Assembly: GCF_027595985.1 (NCBI RefSeq)
Contig: NC_073306.1
Location: 194,772,000-194,835,999 of the forward strand
Length of the DNA: 64,000 nucleotides
Source of the DNA: Sorex araneus
Lineage: Eukaryota > Chordata > Mammalia > Eulipotyphla > Soricidae
Reading direction: 5' to 3'
Part shown: in pieces, positions 11,114 through 23,240 of the stretch
How positions within the stretch are numbered: the stretch's first letter is position 1
Layout: the number at the start of each line of letters is the position of its first letter
Position numbers and translations under genes: made by a program
Notes under the pieces: model-generated
Database searches by the model: none
Seen by the model: the letters and a program-made list of their open reading frames with translations, nothing else
Told to the model about the DNA's origin: nothing

Positions 11114-12340
11114 CTTTCACTCTCACCAATTGCAGACAGAGACTGTGGTTCTCAAGTTAGTCCAACTGCAAGGTATCTGGAAGGGAACCTCAGCAGGGAC
11201 AGCAGCAAGACGGGCCACCCTGGGTTATGTCCCAGGTTCCCAGTTGCTGATACCTAGGAGTGACTGTAGTGACAAAGCGCATCAGGTTCGGAACCCAAAT
11301 GAGGGGTCCTGGCTGGGAGTGCCCCAAGCCCCTTGGCACCAACCCGACCTGAACAGGAATTGGTTGCTGTTAATATGGGGCCGCAGCACTAGGTTGGGGA
11401 TGTGTCTGTGGTCCTTGGCGCTGTGTTCTGAGCAAAATGTGTCCACAAGTTTGACCAGACACAGCTGCAACCAAGTATTCGACCCATGGGTACCCCAGCT
11501 TGTCAGCACCTGGGATTCCCAAATGCCACTGCCAGACTCTATTTGGGTTGCAGGGTGCACTTGGGACTGAGGCAGAAGCAAAGACTTGCGTCTCAGTCAT
11601 GATTCTCCACCTCAGGCACTGGATAGGTAAAGGAGAACTTCAGGTGGGTTTGTGGGTGCAGAGGGCCTGTCACTCTAGGAAGCACACGCTCCCCTCGATG
11701 AGCACATGCACTGCCTGCTCTCAGCACAGATGAGTTGGGGGCGCCCGGCTTCCTTCCACAGAGGAAGGCAGTGTCCCGGGGTCTCTGCAGACCCACCCGT
11801 GCCTTAGAGTCAGAGGAGCTATGCTCAGGAGTTTGATGTTGTCTCTTTGTCCTAGAGGGACCAAATATGGCATCTCCTGGTGAGAAGTCACTGAGCTGCC
11901 GTCAGCTTCTGGTTCTGGCCCCTGAAGATCTCATTCTGTATCATATCTTGCCTCCTAGTTACATGTTTCAAGACTAGAATTGCCATGTGGGACTGCCAGA
12001 GGATTTGCTTAACCCTCCCCTTTTCAGTTAAAGATCTTATTCCTTAGACTCATAGAAATTTCTTCAGATTGCCATCATCTATTGCTATGAAAGGTGTCAT
12101 GCTCTTGGTTTTTAATCCGGATTGTTGTTCATAGTGCCACAGAGTGCTCCGTCTCTAGATGGGATATCTAGTCTCCCTAATATGATTTTTCTGCAGGGAC
12201 TCTGATGTCATGCTGTATTAAATTTAATTTTTGGTGCCAATTTTGTTTTGATGACTAAAGAGTCCCACAGAGATGGGCCTATTTGGCCATCCCCACCTAG
12301 CCTCCCCTCCTATATTAATATTCAAATAACAAAGTCTTAT
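11114..12340. other. GC-rich block of unknown origin
   Basis: The first 700 bp are much richer in GC than their surroundings, with several overlapping medium ORFs on both strands. No ORF has a recognisable domain. It may be the remnant of a repeat such as an L1 or ERV 5' region, but I cannot assign it. Confidence 0.3.
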
Positions 12341-12890
12341 TAGCAGACTCTTAAAGTAGATGGTATGTAAACAACTCTTTGGAAAAGAGTTTCTAAAAAT
12401 ATTAACCCTGTGATAATTATTTTATAAAAAGTAGTCCATGCTATAGCGTGGAAAATAACCAAGTAAGTAAGGGGCACGTGGCAATGAGTTTCTGGAGTAG
12501 AAAGTCAAACTTGATCTAAGGAAAATGCAAAGGTTGAATGCACTGTAGATATAGTCCCGATAAGACTGAATTACGCATGTCCCATAATTGAAGTTCAAAG
12601 CCCTTCTTTAACAACATCCTAGCAAAGGACTCTTTGCACAAGCTGGGAGTTCCTAAAATCATCATTTCGAAGCTAGTGGCATCTTTGTTTCTGGAATTGT
12701 CTACACCCAACCCTGAGACAAATAATTCTTTTATTTTATTTCAAACTATCATTTGGAGAAACCTATCTTATCTCCTGGATTTCTTTTCTTCTCTCACACA
12801 TACATTTTAATAAAAAGGTTTTTCATTTATATGCAATATTCTCTTTTTTTATAGGCTTTTCTTCTTTCTCTGGAGAAACTCATGTTCTCT
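12341..12890. other. Intergenic, nothing recognised
   Basis: AT-rich sequence without a clear repeat or exon. Confidence 0.45.
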
Positions 12891-12909
12891 TTGAAATTTT
12901 GAAATGTGG

Positions 12910-12938
<29 letters not shown>
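12910..12938 (+). repeat. (TC)n microsatellite
   Basis: Fourteen TC dinucleotides in a row. Confidence 0.95.
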
Positions 12939-12939
<1 letters not shown>

Positions 12940-12941
<2 letters not shown>

Positions 12942-13745
12942 CCTTTTGGTCACTCTGGTTTCTAATACTACTGAAATGGTATCATCCATATCACTTTATC
13001 CTTTTTCACTACCCAGTTTGTGTTCATAGTGATCATTTCCAACTATCATTGCCATAGTGGTTCCTTCTCTGTCCTAAGGCAGTCCCCCTTCACCTTGGTG
13101 GCATGCTTCCTGCCATGGACTACTCCTCCTGGCCCTTTTTTCCTCTGGCTTTGGGTATTATTCATGCACTAAATTGTTGTTTTATTGTATCCTGCAAATG
13201 AATGCAATCATTCTGTGTTTTTCCCTCTCCTTCTGGCTGGTTTCATTCAGCTTGCCACTCTCCATGTCCATCCATGTGTAACAAATTTTATGACTTCATG
13301 TTCCCTAATTAGCTGCATAGTGTTCCATTGTGTAAATGTACCATCGTTTCTTTGTCCACAGGTCTGTTCTCGGTCACTTGGGTTGTTTCCAGATTCTGGT
13401 GACTGTAAACAGTGCTGCAACGAACATAGGAGTGCATATGGTTTTTCTAATGGTGCAGAAAACTTTTAATTTGAAGTTCACTTTGAAGTCCTGGAATATT
13501 ATGCCTATATTTTCCTTGAGGTATTTTTATGGAGTCAGGTCTAATCTCAAGATCTTTTGATCCACTTTGAATCGGCTTTTGAGTAATATACAAGATACAG
13601 ATACAGTTTTGTGGTTGCCATTTTTTGGGAGGATGGAGTGGGGAGGGGCCAGCAACATTGCCATACAACTTTCCAAACACCTTTTGTTGACAAGGCTAAT
13701 CTTTATGCTGCTTCATGAACCCAGTTCTTTTGACACTAATATGCT
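12940..13745 (-). mobile_element. Old L1 3' fragment, reverse orientation
   Basis: Contains the antisense of the L1 ORF2 C-terminal region: 'tgttccattgtgtaaatgtacca', 'cggtcacttgggttgtttccagattctgg', 'gtaaacagtgctgcaacgaacata'. These match 45420-45545 in the intact-length L1. After about 13470 the match becomes rearranged or diverged. Confidence 0.8.
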
Positions 13746-14269
13746 GTCCATGTACCTGGCTACTCCATTCTAACTTGCTGGTCTAACAGTCTATCTTTAC
13801 TCCACTGTTATTCTCCTTTAGTTACGATAGCCCTATTGAATAGTTTTAAGTCAAGAAACACATCCCTCCAATTTTCTTATTACTCAGATGGCTTTAGTTA
13901 ATCCTAACCCATAAACCAAATCACCTAATTCTAAACTCTCTAAAAGAAACACACTCATGTGTTTTCTATAGGTCCACAGAAAAAAATAATTACAGTAACA
14001 AAAGAGAACCTAATTTTAAAATGGGCACAATATGTACAGATACATCTCTAAAGGAGCATATAGACAGCAAACACATTTGTGAAAATATTCTTATCATCTA
14101 TGATCATTTGAGAAATACAAATCAAAATAATAATGAGATATAATCTCATACCTGTCATGACTATTATAAAAAAAACAGAAACAATAAGTATTAAAGAATA
14201 AGTGAAAAGGGGGGAAGGGAGAGATTTCTATGTTGAGGCAGCCATTAGAAAAAGCAGAATGAGATTACT

Positions 14270-14440
14270 CAAACTTAAGAATGTTTGCTTATCTTGCATG
14301 TATCCAATGGAAATTTGATCCCTAGCATCACATATGGTCCTGTGGGACCCACAAGGAGTAATCCCTAAGAACCTAGCCAGGAGTGAAAGCTTAAGCTCAG
14401 GGGGATTTGACCCAACAAACCAAAAAAAAAAAAAAAAAAA
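14270..14440 (+). mobile_element. Diverged SINE with A tail
   Basis: 'Tttgcttatcttgcatg...tttgatccctagcatcacatatggtcctgtgg...gccaggagtgaaagc', ending in A20 at about 14421-14440. Confidence 0.65.
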
Positions 14441-14619
14441 AACCAATTCTGAACAAAAATATTTTGCCCTTTATGGGTATTTAATATCCAAACAAATTAA
14501 GACTAATTTAAGTAATTAAATGAGCTTCCTCTTTATATTATATTTAATGGCTAACTGCTGAAAACAACTAAGAAGCCATCAACAGAAAATGCCTAATTAG
14601 ATTAAATAACAATGTGAAT

Positions 14620-14730
14620 ATACATATATAATATGCATATAGATATATGTACAGCCCTACATGTGTATATATATAAAATATATACATATTACATATATTA
14701 TATAAAAATATCTATATAGATAACAATACT
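14620..14730 (+). repeat. TA-rich low-complexity tract
   Basis: Alternating TATA/CATA sequence with no gene-like features. Confidence 0.7.
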
Positions 14731-15067
14731 AGTCAGGTGTACAAAAATCTAAAACCTGCCATGTGCGACAACAGTGATGGGGTTATGTATATTAAAATAA
14801 ATCAGTAAAAGACAAAAATCTTATGACTCCATAGATTATTCTGTGATATATAAAGAACCAGAAAAGGTGACTAAGATAAAATCACAATAAATATTTGGAC
14901 TATAAATCCAATTAGTAATAGCCAGAAGGAAAAGGAGTAGGGTAAAATCAGGCAAAGGCACTCAACAGTATGGTAAAGCAGAGAAGTGGAATTATATCAG
15001 CAAGCTTAATGTAGCAAACACAGACACTGATTTCAATGATAAACATTAGAAATTCACATGCAGAATG

Positions 15068-15206
15068 GGAAGGTAATACATGAGGATAAGGACTGGCCTT
15101 GCACTCAGTAGACCCCAATAGCATATAATCCCCCAAGTACTGCCAGGAGTGATATCTAATCACAGAGCTAGGAGAACACTTTGAGCACTACCAGGTATGG
15201 TCAAAA
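15068..15206 (+). mobile_element. Diverged SINE with microsatellite tail
   Basis: 'Ggactggccttgcactcagtagacccc...gccaggagtgatatc...gagcactaccaggtatggtc' keeps the SINE order and is followed by a (GAAG)n array. Confidence 0.65.
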
Positions 15207-15244
15207 ACTAAAAGAAAAAAATAAAAGATGGAAGGAAATAGGGA

Positions 15245-15342
15245 AGGAAAGAGGGAAGGAAGGAAGGAAGGAAGGAAGGAAGGAAGGAAGGAAGGAAGGA
15301 AGGAAGGAAGGAAGGAAGGAAGGAAGGAAGGAAGGAAGGAAA
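15245..15342 (+). repeat. (GAAG)n microsatellite
   Basis: About 24 tetranucleotide units downstream of the SINE at 15068. Confidence 0.97.
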
Positions 15343-17010
15343 CCAGATAGAAAAAAAACAAACGAAATAAAGAAAAGCTCATATGCTAAATCCAGTTACT
15401 TCAATTAAAGACAGAAGGAAAAAAAATATATTACTGTAGCACAAGAGCAGACATTCGACACAAATGTTGCTGCATGACTGAATTTACTTCTGTTAATTTT
15501 AATTTCATCAGGAAAAAATAGTTCATGTCACATAACTGTCTACACAAACAATAGTGACACTCAACTGTCATAAATTTCCTGTACCCGAGACACTAGTTCC
15601 TTCAGGTACTGTTCTGGAAACAACATCACTCAAGGTCTTTTGAAACCGCAAGTTAAAGATGGACTTGAGAGACTGTTTCTGTTTACCAGACATGTGCTTC
15701 CCTTTGGCTTAGGTTACTCTACTTCTCTGTGACTCACAACTCACTCTGAAATTGTTCTTCAGTCTTACCTGTTTTCCATGCCAAGTCCTTTACTATCAAT
15801 GATCCATTACAATGTACACTGTTCCTGCATATAAAACCCTTGACTGATATATGTATTGGCATCAAAACATAAAGAAGAAACATTCATCACTGGTGAACTG
15901 AATTAAATTTCCCATGTGAATGTAGGAATATAATCCTCTTCACTCTTTGGGCATGTAATTGTTCAGTAACTGATAAAAGTCTAAGTTTTGCAAACCAGTA
16001 ATGAAGTCTATTGCATTTGATTTTGTCGTTGGAACTTTTTCAAAGACAATGAATTTCAGTCAAACAAATTATAGCATAGTGATCTTAAACAATTAATCTA
16101 AAATGAAGATTAATTCTCAATATAGCTTCTTTATACCTGTACCACCAAATATTTATAAAAATACTTTTAAAGAATAAGCATTTAAATATGCTGAGCATTA
16201 GCAACTAGCAGTATGTATAATAGCCAGTATTCATTAAGTTTTAAATAAAGTATGAACAAAACAATAACTAAACTTCATGTTATAGAAATTATAAATATAT
16301 TTAAATGGCATATCCATAATACTGTTAACATATAGTCATTTAAATATATATATTTATATTTTTAATATATAGTACTATGGTACCATGATGTGAAATATGT
16401 AGTTTACACAGAAGAAATATGTTAATATTGGGTTTTGAAGTATTATGTCATTACTACACACTCACCTGATTAATTGTTGCAGCATATTATAATGAGTTTT
16501 CATTTTATGAGAACTATTGGTATTTGGGAGCCAGGATAAAATATATTTAACTCAGTATCCAATACTTGAAATTAATAGAATTGGCATCAAATCCCACTCA
16601 ACTAATTGGAATTTGTGTGCAAAACATGCCAGAACTAATTACATATCCTACCCATTCTCTCTAGATTATGTTTGGATCCAATTTTTATAATTTTATTGCT
16701 TCTATTTAATCCATAATACTGTTAACTTGTAAATAAAATAGAAAATATAGATATATCACTTATGACAAAAGATGGTTTACTAAAATTACCTAAAGTAGAA
16801 AAGCTTGTGCTTTTTTCCTTTAAAATAAAGAGGTTAATATCATACCACATGTTGCACATTACTTTATTTTTAGACAAAAGTACATAGTGATTCATTGATT
16901 CTTAAAGAAATAGCCATAAGCACATGTGTGTATGTTTCCACAAAAAACACCAAATATTGAATGGGTGACAGCACCTATGAAATTTAAAAAAAAAAAACCA
17001 TGCAGAAAGA

Positions 17011-17128
17011 CTGCCAAATTGGCAATGACAGCTTTCCTTTATTTAAAACACATCAACCCAGATGTTATTTTATCTTCCAATTAGCCTTCCCTTATTGCCA
17101 CTAGAAGTCTACTGCAACATATATAAGA
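17011..17128 (+). promoter_or_regulatory. Gene 2 proximal promoter: palindromic element plus TATA box
   Basis: TGCCAAATTGGCA (17012-17024), an inverted repeat with 6-bp arms, lies about 105 bp upstream of a TATA box, catatataag (17119-17128). The same palindrome occurs at almost the same distance from the TATA-like box in genes 3 and 4. The binding factor is unknown. The order (GCCAA then TTGGC) is reversed relative to a full NFI site. Confidence 0.65.
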
Positions 17129-17147
17129 GCTGAGATTTCTTGTTCAT

Positions 17148-17232
17148 TCTCAAACTTCATCAGTCATCTTTCAAAAAGTAACTGGAAGAGCCATTTCAAC
17201 AAGTCAGGCCTAACAAGGATTTGCACATAACG
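17148..17232 (+). other. Gene 2 untranslated first exon (predicted)
   Basis: Starts about 25 bp after the TATA box and ends at the donor gtaggt (17233). This matches the SCPP pattern of a short noncoding exon before the signal-peptide exon. The start is approximate. Confidence 0.5.
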
Positions 17233-17934
17233 GTAGGTAAATGAAAATATAAACTGAAGAATTTTTATGTTGACTACTAAATTTTTCAGTCTTTCAAGTA
17301 TGAGCTTTTATAGAACATTGATTCTCATCAAAATAATGTTGTTAGATTTTTCTAAAGCAGCATTCAATTTTGAAAACTTCTATGTCAGAGCCAAGCACAT
17401 GTATTGGGTACTTGGTATAATTAATCTGTTAAATAATGTAATGAACTTATCTTCCTGAGGTATTTAAATGTTTCTTGTCTTCACAGAAACCAGAGTACAT
17501 CAGATATACTACCAAAAATTGAATTACAACACACTTTTATTAGTGGTTTTGCTTTGCTTCTATAGATTCTGATTAAGCATATGCCATAGAGGTAAAGGAA
17601 TAACTATATGCATATATTATTGAATATTTCCCCAATTAGAACATTTTATGTTCAAATTGATACGCTAATCATGGTATCTGTGGGTACTATAAACTGGAAT
17701 GGTTCTTGAGAACTCTGAAAAGAAGGAAAAAGAAAATTCAGCCAAACTTTGATACTCAATTCTCTCAAGACATGGATTGTTCAGTCAATGTATTCAACAT
17801 ATGATCAGAGTTGACAGGCAATATATTCATCTGCACAAAGTTTCATTGCATTGCTTCTTCTACTAGACATGTAATATTTGTCCCAGTTGATAATGAAATC
17901 CCAAGGAAACATTTTTTCTCTGTCTTGTTTGTTC

Positions 17935-18090
17935 CCCCCTTTGGGGCCAGGAGATATTAGACCACACTCACTAGTGCTCCGAGGGTTCTCTCAGCTCTGT
18001 ACTCCAGTCATGTAGCAGGAATTTGGACCAGTGTCAGCCACATACAAAGCAAGTTCCTAAACCTCTGTGTTATCTCTCTGGTCTGCCCTG
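17935..18090 (-). mobile_element. Diverged SINE in gene 2 intron 1
   Basis: Reverse-oriented old SINE between the T-rich tract and 'tatctctctggtctg'. Confidence 0.55.
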
Positions 18091-18440
18091 TTCTTTGATG
18101 TGCTAAATATGTATTTTTGTAAGTAGTTTTAAACTGTTCAAGAAAGGCTTAAAAAACCTAGGGGATATATTACTTGGCCATTGGCTTATAAACCACATAT
18201 AACAAAATGATTCTTTTTCTTTCATTATTTTTGAGGTTAAAACCAAATATTATAATTATAAACAAGATAGATGATCTTGTGAAAAACAGCATGTCAAAGA
18301 CATATCTAAAAATCTCTAAAATAATGTAATTGCTATTTTAAAATGCCAAATTAGTCAGACCCAAGTGTTCATTTGCATATATCATATGAGAAACTCTGCT
18401 ATTATTCCCAATGTCCGTTTACAAGTCAAAAACAAAAACA

Positions 18441-18611
18441 GGGGCTGGAGCGATAGCACAGCGGGTAGGGCGTTTGCCTTGCACGCGGCCGACCCGGGAT
18501 CGAATCCCAGCATCCCATATGGTCCCCTGAGCACCGCCAGGAGTAATTTCTGAGTGTAGAACCAGGAGTAACGCCTGTGCATCGCCAGGTGTGACGCAAA
18601 AAAAAAAAAAT
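18441..18611 (+). mobile_element. Young shrew SINE in gene 2 intron 1
   Basis: Near-consensus: GGGGCTGGAGCGATAGCACAG, 'gacccgggatcgaatcccag', 'gcatcgccaggtgtgac', A tail. It lies about 300 bp before the signal exon. Confidence 0.94.
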
Positions 18612-18929
18612 TCCATCAATTATACAAAATAATATTAATATCATTGCACATTAACAGTAATTCCAACCATACAATTTTCTTAAAATGGCACAGTAATATT
18701 TCTACACTACACCATACATGAACTCATACTTAATAATTAATAAAACAAGACTGGCTGGTGGGAGGGAAGGTCACACTGGTGGTGGTGTTGCTTTTACAAC
18801 ATCGAATGACTGAGACAACACTATTATGAACAATTTTGTTAATCAGAGTGCCTTCATAAAACTAAATTTTACAAATGTAAAAGGAGTACTGACCTGACAG
18901 TGTGCTTACTCTCAGGGGCTACAATAAGG

Positions 18930-21867
18930 ATGAAGCCACCTTGCGTGATCTTGGGCCTTTTGGCTCTTGGAGCATGTCTCTCGGTAAGTATCGTTAATTC
19001 TGTCTCTACCATTTCAGATTTCTTTTTACATTGTTACCTCTTTTTACAGATTTCTTTTTACAGGGATAATATCACCTTTTTTTTATTTTTCAATGGTTAT
19101 CAGCCATTATCAGTAGTTAAGGACCCTTTTCAGTCATCAATTATTATCATTTGACTTGGGTTTTTCCACCCACGGGTTTCTGGTTGGTTGGTTGGCCACA
19201 CCCAGCCGTGTCCAGGGATTACTCCTGGGACAACTCCTGGCAGACTGAGAGAACCATCTGTGGCCAGGGACCAAACTGGGCCACGTGCATGCAAGGCAAG
19301 CTCCCAAACCACTTCACTAGCGCTCTGACCCATAAATACATATGTCCTAGCTTTTTTTTTTTTTCTAATTTTTTTTAGTTGAATCATTGTGAAGTACAGT
19401 GGGGTGAGAGGCTTTGCATCTCACCTTTGCAGGATGGTTTTGGTGGTGTTGCTGTTTGGGTGGGGGTTTGTTTGTGTTTGGGGTTTTTTGGTTTGTTTTG
19501 TTTGGGGGCACACCTAGAAATGCTCAGAGCTTACTCTTGTCTCTGCATTCAAGGATCTTTTCTGGCAAACAATTTTAATACAATTGGCATAAGCTGAGAA
19601 AATTTTAGGGTTTTGAAGAGTAGGTAAAGGAATCTAACATTACATTCCTTTATTGTATTGATGGTCATGTTTGGGGTTGTTTTTGTTGTTTATATATATA
19701 TAAATATATAAACAACATAAATATATGTATATATCTGCCACCGTATTCAAATCTTGAAATAAAAATCAATAATGATTACAGGTGATTCAAGGGATATCCT
19801 GAAGTTTGACATTAACAAGTTAAAGTGCCATTGAATAAGTAGGGAAGTAAAGGATAAGAAAATGGACCCACAGAGACAGAGTGATAGTACAGTGGGTGGA
19901 GCTTTTGCCTTGCATGCAGTTGACCCACGTTTAATCCTCAGCATCCCATATAGTTCCTCCGAGCACCACCAGGAGTTATTTTCTGAGTGCAGAGTCAGGA
20001 GTAACTCTTGAGCATTACTGGATGTGACCCAAAAAGGAAACAAAAAGGGAAAAAAAGGAAAAAAAAAGAAAAGGAACCCCAAACGCATGTTGTTCTGAGT
20101 CTTACATAAACCCTCAGTACACTAAGACTCACTATTTTGAATATTTGAAGGATTAACATTTCACTCCATTTTATATGCTTTTTCCCCATTTTATGTTTTT
20201 AAGCTTCCTTACAAGTTTCCTTCTCAGTGAGATCATTCTTACACTTTCTTCTCTCTAAAATTATTTGTATAGAATCATATATATTGCTTGCAACTCAATT
20301 ATCATGTGTATTTCAAATCTTAACACAAATCAAGAAAAAAAATGCACTGTACCTGTAAATTGCAATAGTTGATTCTGAAAATAGGATTTTATAGTATATT
20401 TCCCACTAGTGTTAACCACTGAAGTGACTGGTAATAACTTTAAAGAGCATTTTATCAAATAGTTCAATTGTACCTCTCTCATGTATGCTTATCATTCATC
20501 CTGGTAGTTATTCTTATTTTTGTATATTTTATGTACCACATAAAATATTTTATAAATATCAAAATGGATGCTAAGACAGCAAATCTTAGCATGTAACATT
20601 TATTGAATACTATACTCAAAAAGATGATGCTATAGTACTTTACAGCACATGATAAATCTGACACATCAGAGGCAGGTACTTTTAATCATTTTCCATACAA
20701 GAAAAGAGGAATCTCACAAAAGATTCACAATTACACTCTCCAAATTACAGTGACAGAATTTAACCCCTGGCATGAAACTCCAAAGATGATCATTCCTTTG
20801 GGTCATTATTGTGCTGCTTTTATTTCAGTTATTTGATCTGTAGTTTTGCAAATGGCATGCTGATATCCTCACAGGATGTCACTTGTGCCTGGAGCATAAC
20901 AGGTCAATAACATATTTCAAAGTATTTAGAATTACAGCCCATCTAACATTTACTTCCATCCTGTCCTCTCCACATGACACTGTTTCAAAGCCAATAGAAT
21001 ATTTACTATAACCTCAAACCTCTCAACTTCTTTTGTCTCTGGCTTATATAACCTTTAGTTTTTTTTTTTTAATTGGATCACCAACAATATATAACCTATT
21101 TTTAAAGGTCTCATGAAGTAGGGTCAAGCCAACGTGTGCCAACGAGTAGCAAGAATTTTGGGGTCCACCTTAGAATTCTGCTTAGAAAGTATAGATTCTT
21201 GTGTTTGACTTTGATATAATTCACTTAAAACTGTTTGCTTCTTTTTTTCCCACAGCCTGGTGAGAGCCACAAACATCACAGAGAACAATACCCACCAATA
21301 TATCCACCTTTCCCTGGCCCGCCTCCTCCTCCACCCTACGGGCCAGGAAGAGTAGCACCACCTCCTCCTCCACCTTTTGTTCCAGGGAGAATCCCACCAC
21401 CCCCACCTCCACCTTTTGTTCCAGGAAGAATCCCACCACCACCTCCTCCACCTTTTGTTCCAGGGAGAATCCCACCACCACCTCCTCCACCTTTTGTTCC
21501 AGGGAGAATCCCACCACCCCCACCTCCACCTTTTGTTCCAGGGAGAATCCCACCACCACCTCCTCCTAATGTCCCAGGTTATCCATATCCACCTTTCCAG
21601 CCTTATCCACCTAATTATCCAGCATGGCCTGAATATCCATATTATCCTCCATTCCCTACTCCTGCACCCCAAGTACAATCATCAACAAAAGCAGACTCTA
21701 CCACAACGAGCTCTGCTGTTACAGAAACTAGCTCTACTACTAAGGCTGTGACTGAAATTTCTACTACTAAAGAAGCTACTACCACTCCTCCTTCCCCAGA
21801 AACAACTACTGCTGCTACTACGAAGAAGAAGGGGTTTTTTGAAAAAGTGGTTTCTGCTATTGGATAA
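18930..21867 (+). CDS. Gene 2: SMR3-like secreted proline-rich protein with Ser/Thr-rich tail
   Basis: Two coding exons, 18930-18983 and 21256-21867, joined in phase 0 (donor gtaagt, acceptor ttttttcccacag), give a 221-residue precursor. Residues 1-18 are the signal peptide MKPPCVILGLLALGACLS. The mature start PGESHKHHREQYPP recalls the PGESQ start of human SMR3B, as does the motif PPPPPPYGPGR. Next come five 13-residue units of seven prolines plus FVPGRI, a Tyr/Pro-rich segment, a Ser/Thr-rich stretch (about 155-205) and the ending KKKGFFEKVVSAIG. The Thr-rich end and amphipathic tail are more like OPRPN or rodent Muc10 than human SMR3. It is probably a secreted salivary or lacrimal protein; assignment between SMR3 and OPRPN subgroups is uncertain. 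The signal exon begins after an acceptor at 18915. Gene 3 lies downstream on the same strand. Confidence 0.86.
19185..19570 (-). mobile_element. Two diverged reverse SINE fragments in gene 2 intron 2
   Basis: 19185-19335 ('ggccacacccagccgtgtccagggattactcctgg') and 19500-19570 ('gggggcacacctagaaatgctcagagc') both read as the SINE 3' end on the minus strand. Confidence 0.6.
19872..20075 (+). mobile_element. Diverged SINE in gene 2 intron 2
   Basis: 'Agacagagtgatagtacagtgggtgg...cagcatcccatatagttcc...gcattactggatgtgaccc' with an A-rich tail to about 20075. Confidence 0.8.
20080..21240. other. Gene 2 intron 2, remaining part
   Basis: AT-rich intronic sequence; nothing else recognised. Confidence 0.5.
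21361..21566 (+). repeat. 39-bp coding repeat, (P)7-FVPGRI
   Basis: Five in-frame units differ almost only at proline third positions (CCA/CCC/CCT) and one GGA/GGG, which indicates recent homogenisation inside gene 2. Confidence 0.93.
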
Positions 21868-21913
21868 GTATGTACAGTCCCAAAGCTCTAAAGTTTTGAG
21901 AAACAATCTTAGA

Positions 21914-21964
21914 AATAAAGTGAGACCACCCATGCAAACACTATATCAATGAAGTTAAAATAAA
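21914..21964 (+). terminator. Gene 2 polyadenylation signals
   Basis: AATAAA occurs at 21914-21919 and 21959-21964. The second, followed by 'gttgagcaatgatatgg', aligns with the signal of gene 3 ('gtatttgagcaataatatg' after 44239), so it is the likely ancestral site. Confidence 0.7.
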
Positions 21965-22114
21965 AAGTTGAGCAATGATATGGAACCTCCAGTGTTGTCA
22001 CGAGAACAATCTGTTTGTCTCCAGTGATGTCTCGTCACAAAGGAAAGGCGTGTTGCCAGAAGCCTGACTTTATACCAGGAGGCCAAAAGTTAATTAATGA
22101 AATGTGCGGTTAGG

Positions 22115-22318
22115 GCGGGACAGATAAGATAGTGCGCTGGGAAGGGTGCTTGTGTTGCGTATCATCAATCTTGGTTCAGTCCTTGGTAGCCCATATGATC
22201 CCCCATCACTGCTAGGAACGATCCCTGAGATTAAAGTTAAGAGTAAGCCCTGAGCACCAACAAGTGTAGCTCAAAATCAAAAAAGAAAAAGAAAAGAAAG
22301 AGAAAAAGAAAAAAAGGA
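22115..22318 (+). mobile_element. Diverged SINE with A/G-rich tail
   Basis: 'Ggcgggacagataagatagtgcgctgggaagggtgcttg...cccatatgatcccccatcactgctagg...gagcaccaacaagtgtagc' keeps the SINE order. Confidence 0.65.
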
Positions 22319-23069
22319 AATGTGCAATAACAGTCCTTGATTTTCTGCTTAGAGAAATGTAGCTAGAATAAGTAATTGCAAGTATTGCAGCAGCCATACA
22401 ATTGCAAAATATGTTAAAATATAGTAAAATTCAATGCCAGCTCTTCCCATATCTTGCCCTGAAAAGTTTTTATTGAAAGTACCTAATAATTATTTACAGT
22501 TTTATTATGTTTTCTATTCCAAAGAAGAAATGCTTTTCTAGCAAATCTAAATCTCTAAATGAGATATGAGACCCACTGTTGGATGTTAACATGAAAAAAT
22601 AATCACTATCCAATAAGATACTACATGATGGTTCCAGGCATCAGTAATGATAGAATGGTGCCTGATACTTCCACAACCTAAAGTTTTAACATAAATTATT
22701 AACACATGAATATTTTTAACATAATCTCATCATGTGAGCTATAGCTCTCATACATGTTGGCCTGTTGAAGTATTGGTCTGCATTTTTCTTTCAAGAAACT
22801 TAACTATTCCCATTGGTGTCAAATAGTAATGAGTCAAAACATCAGAGACACCTAAAGTAAGCCTAAATTTGTTTATTTATGCTCAATACTGTCATTTCTT
22901 TCCCGGGTACTTATTGAGAATCCATCACAATATAGGAATTATTCTAGAAATTGAACACTCAGAATAATGAAAGCAAAGTAATTGTCTTTATTGAGTTTAC
23001 ATACTAGGGACAAATGTACATGAAAATGTAATTTAAGAAGTTACCAATGCCTTGCAAAAATAAGAACAC
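22319..23069. other. Intergenic, nothing recognised
   Basis: AT-rich sequence downstream of gene 2 with no repeat or exon that I can place. Confidence 0.45.
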
Positions 23070-23240
23070 AGGGGCCAACACCATAGTCCATTAAGTAGGG
23101 CATTTGCCTTGCACATAGCTGACACAGGTTCAGTCCCTGGCACCCAATATGGACCCCCAAGCACCACCAAGAGTGATTTCTGAGTGCAGAGTGAGGAGTA
23201 TCCCCTGAGCACCGCTGGGTGTGCCCTCACCCCACAAAAA
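23070..23240 (+). mobile_element. Diverged SINE
   Basis: 'Aggggccaacaccatagtcc...tttgccttgcacatagctgacacaggttcagtccctgg...gagcaccgctgggtgtgcc'. Confidence 0.8.

Larger units (their letters stand above)
15780..17232 (+). other. Gene 2 upstream region, paralogous to the gene 3/4 upstream region
   Basis: Short blocks resemble the region upstream of genes 3 and 4. One example is 'cttgactgatatatgtattggcatcaaaaca' against 'cttgactgaaaaatgtaccttggcatcaaaaca' near 32241; the promoter block at 17011-17130 is another. This suggests that the genes arose by duplication together with their control regions. Confidence 0.6.

Noticed and set aside
11114..11800. Several ORFs in the GC-rich block considered as a lost gene
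   Set aside because: ORFs overlap on both strands without a recognisable domain or splice structure; more likely an old repeat.
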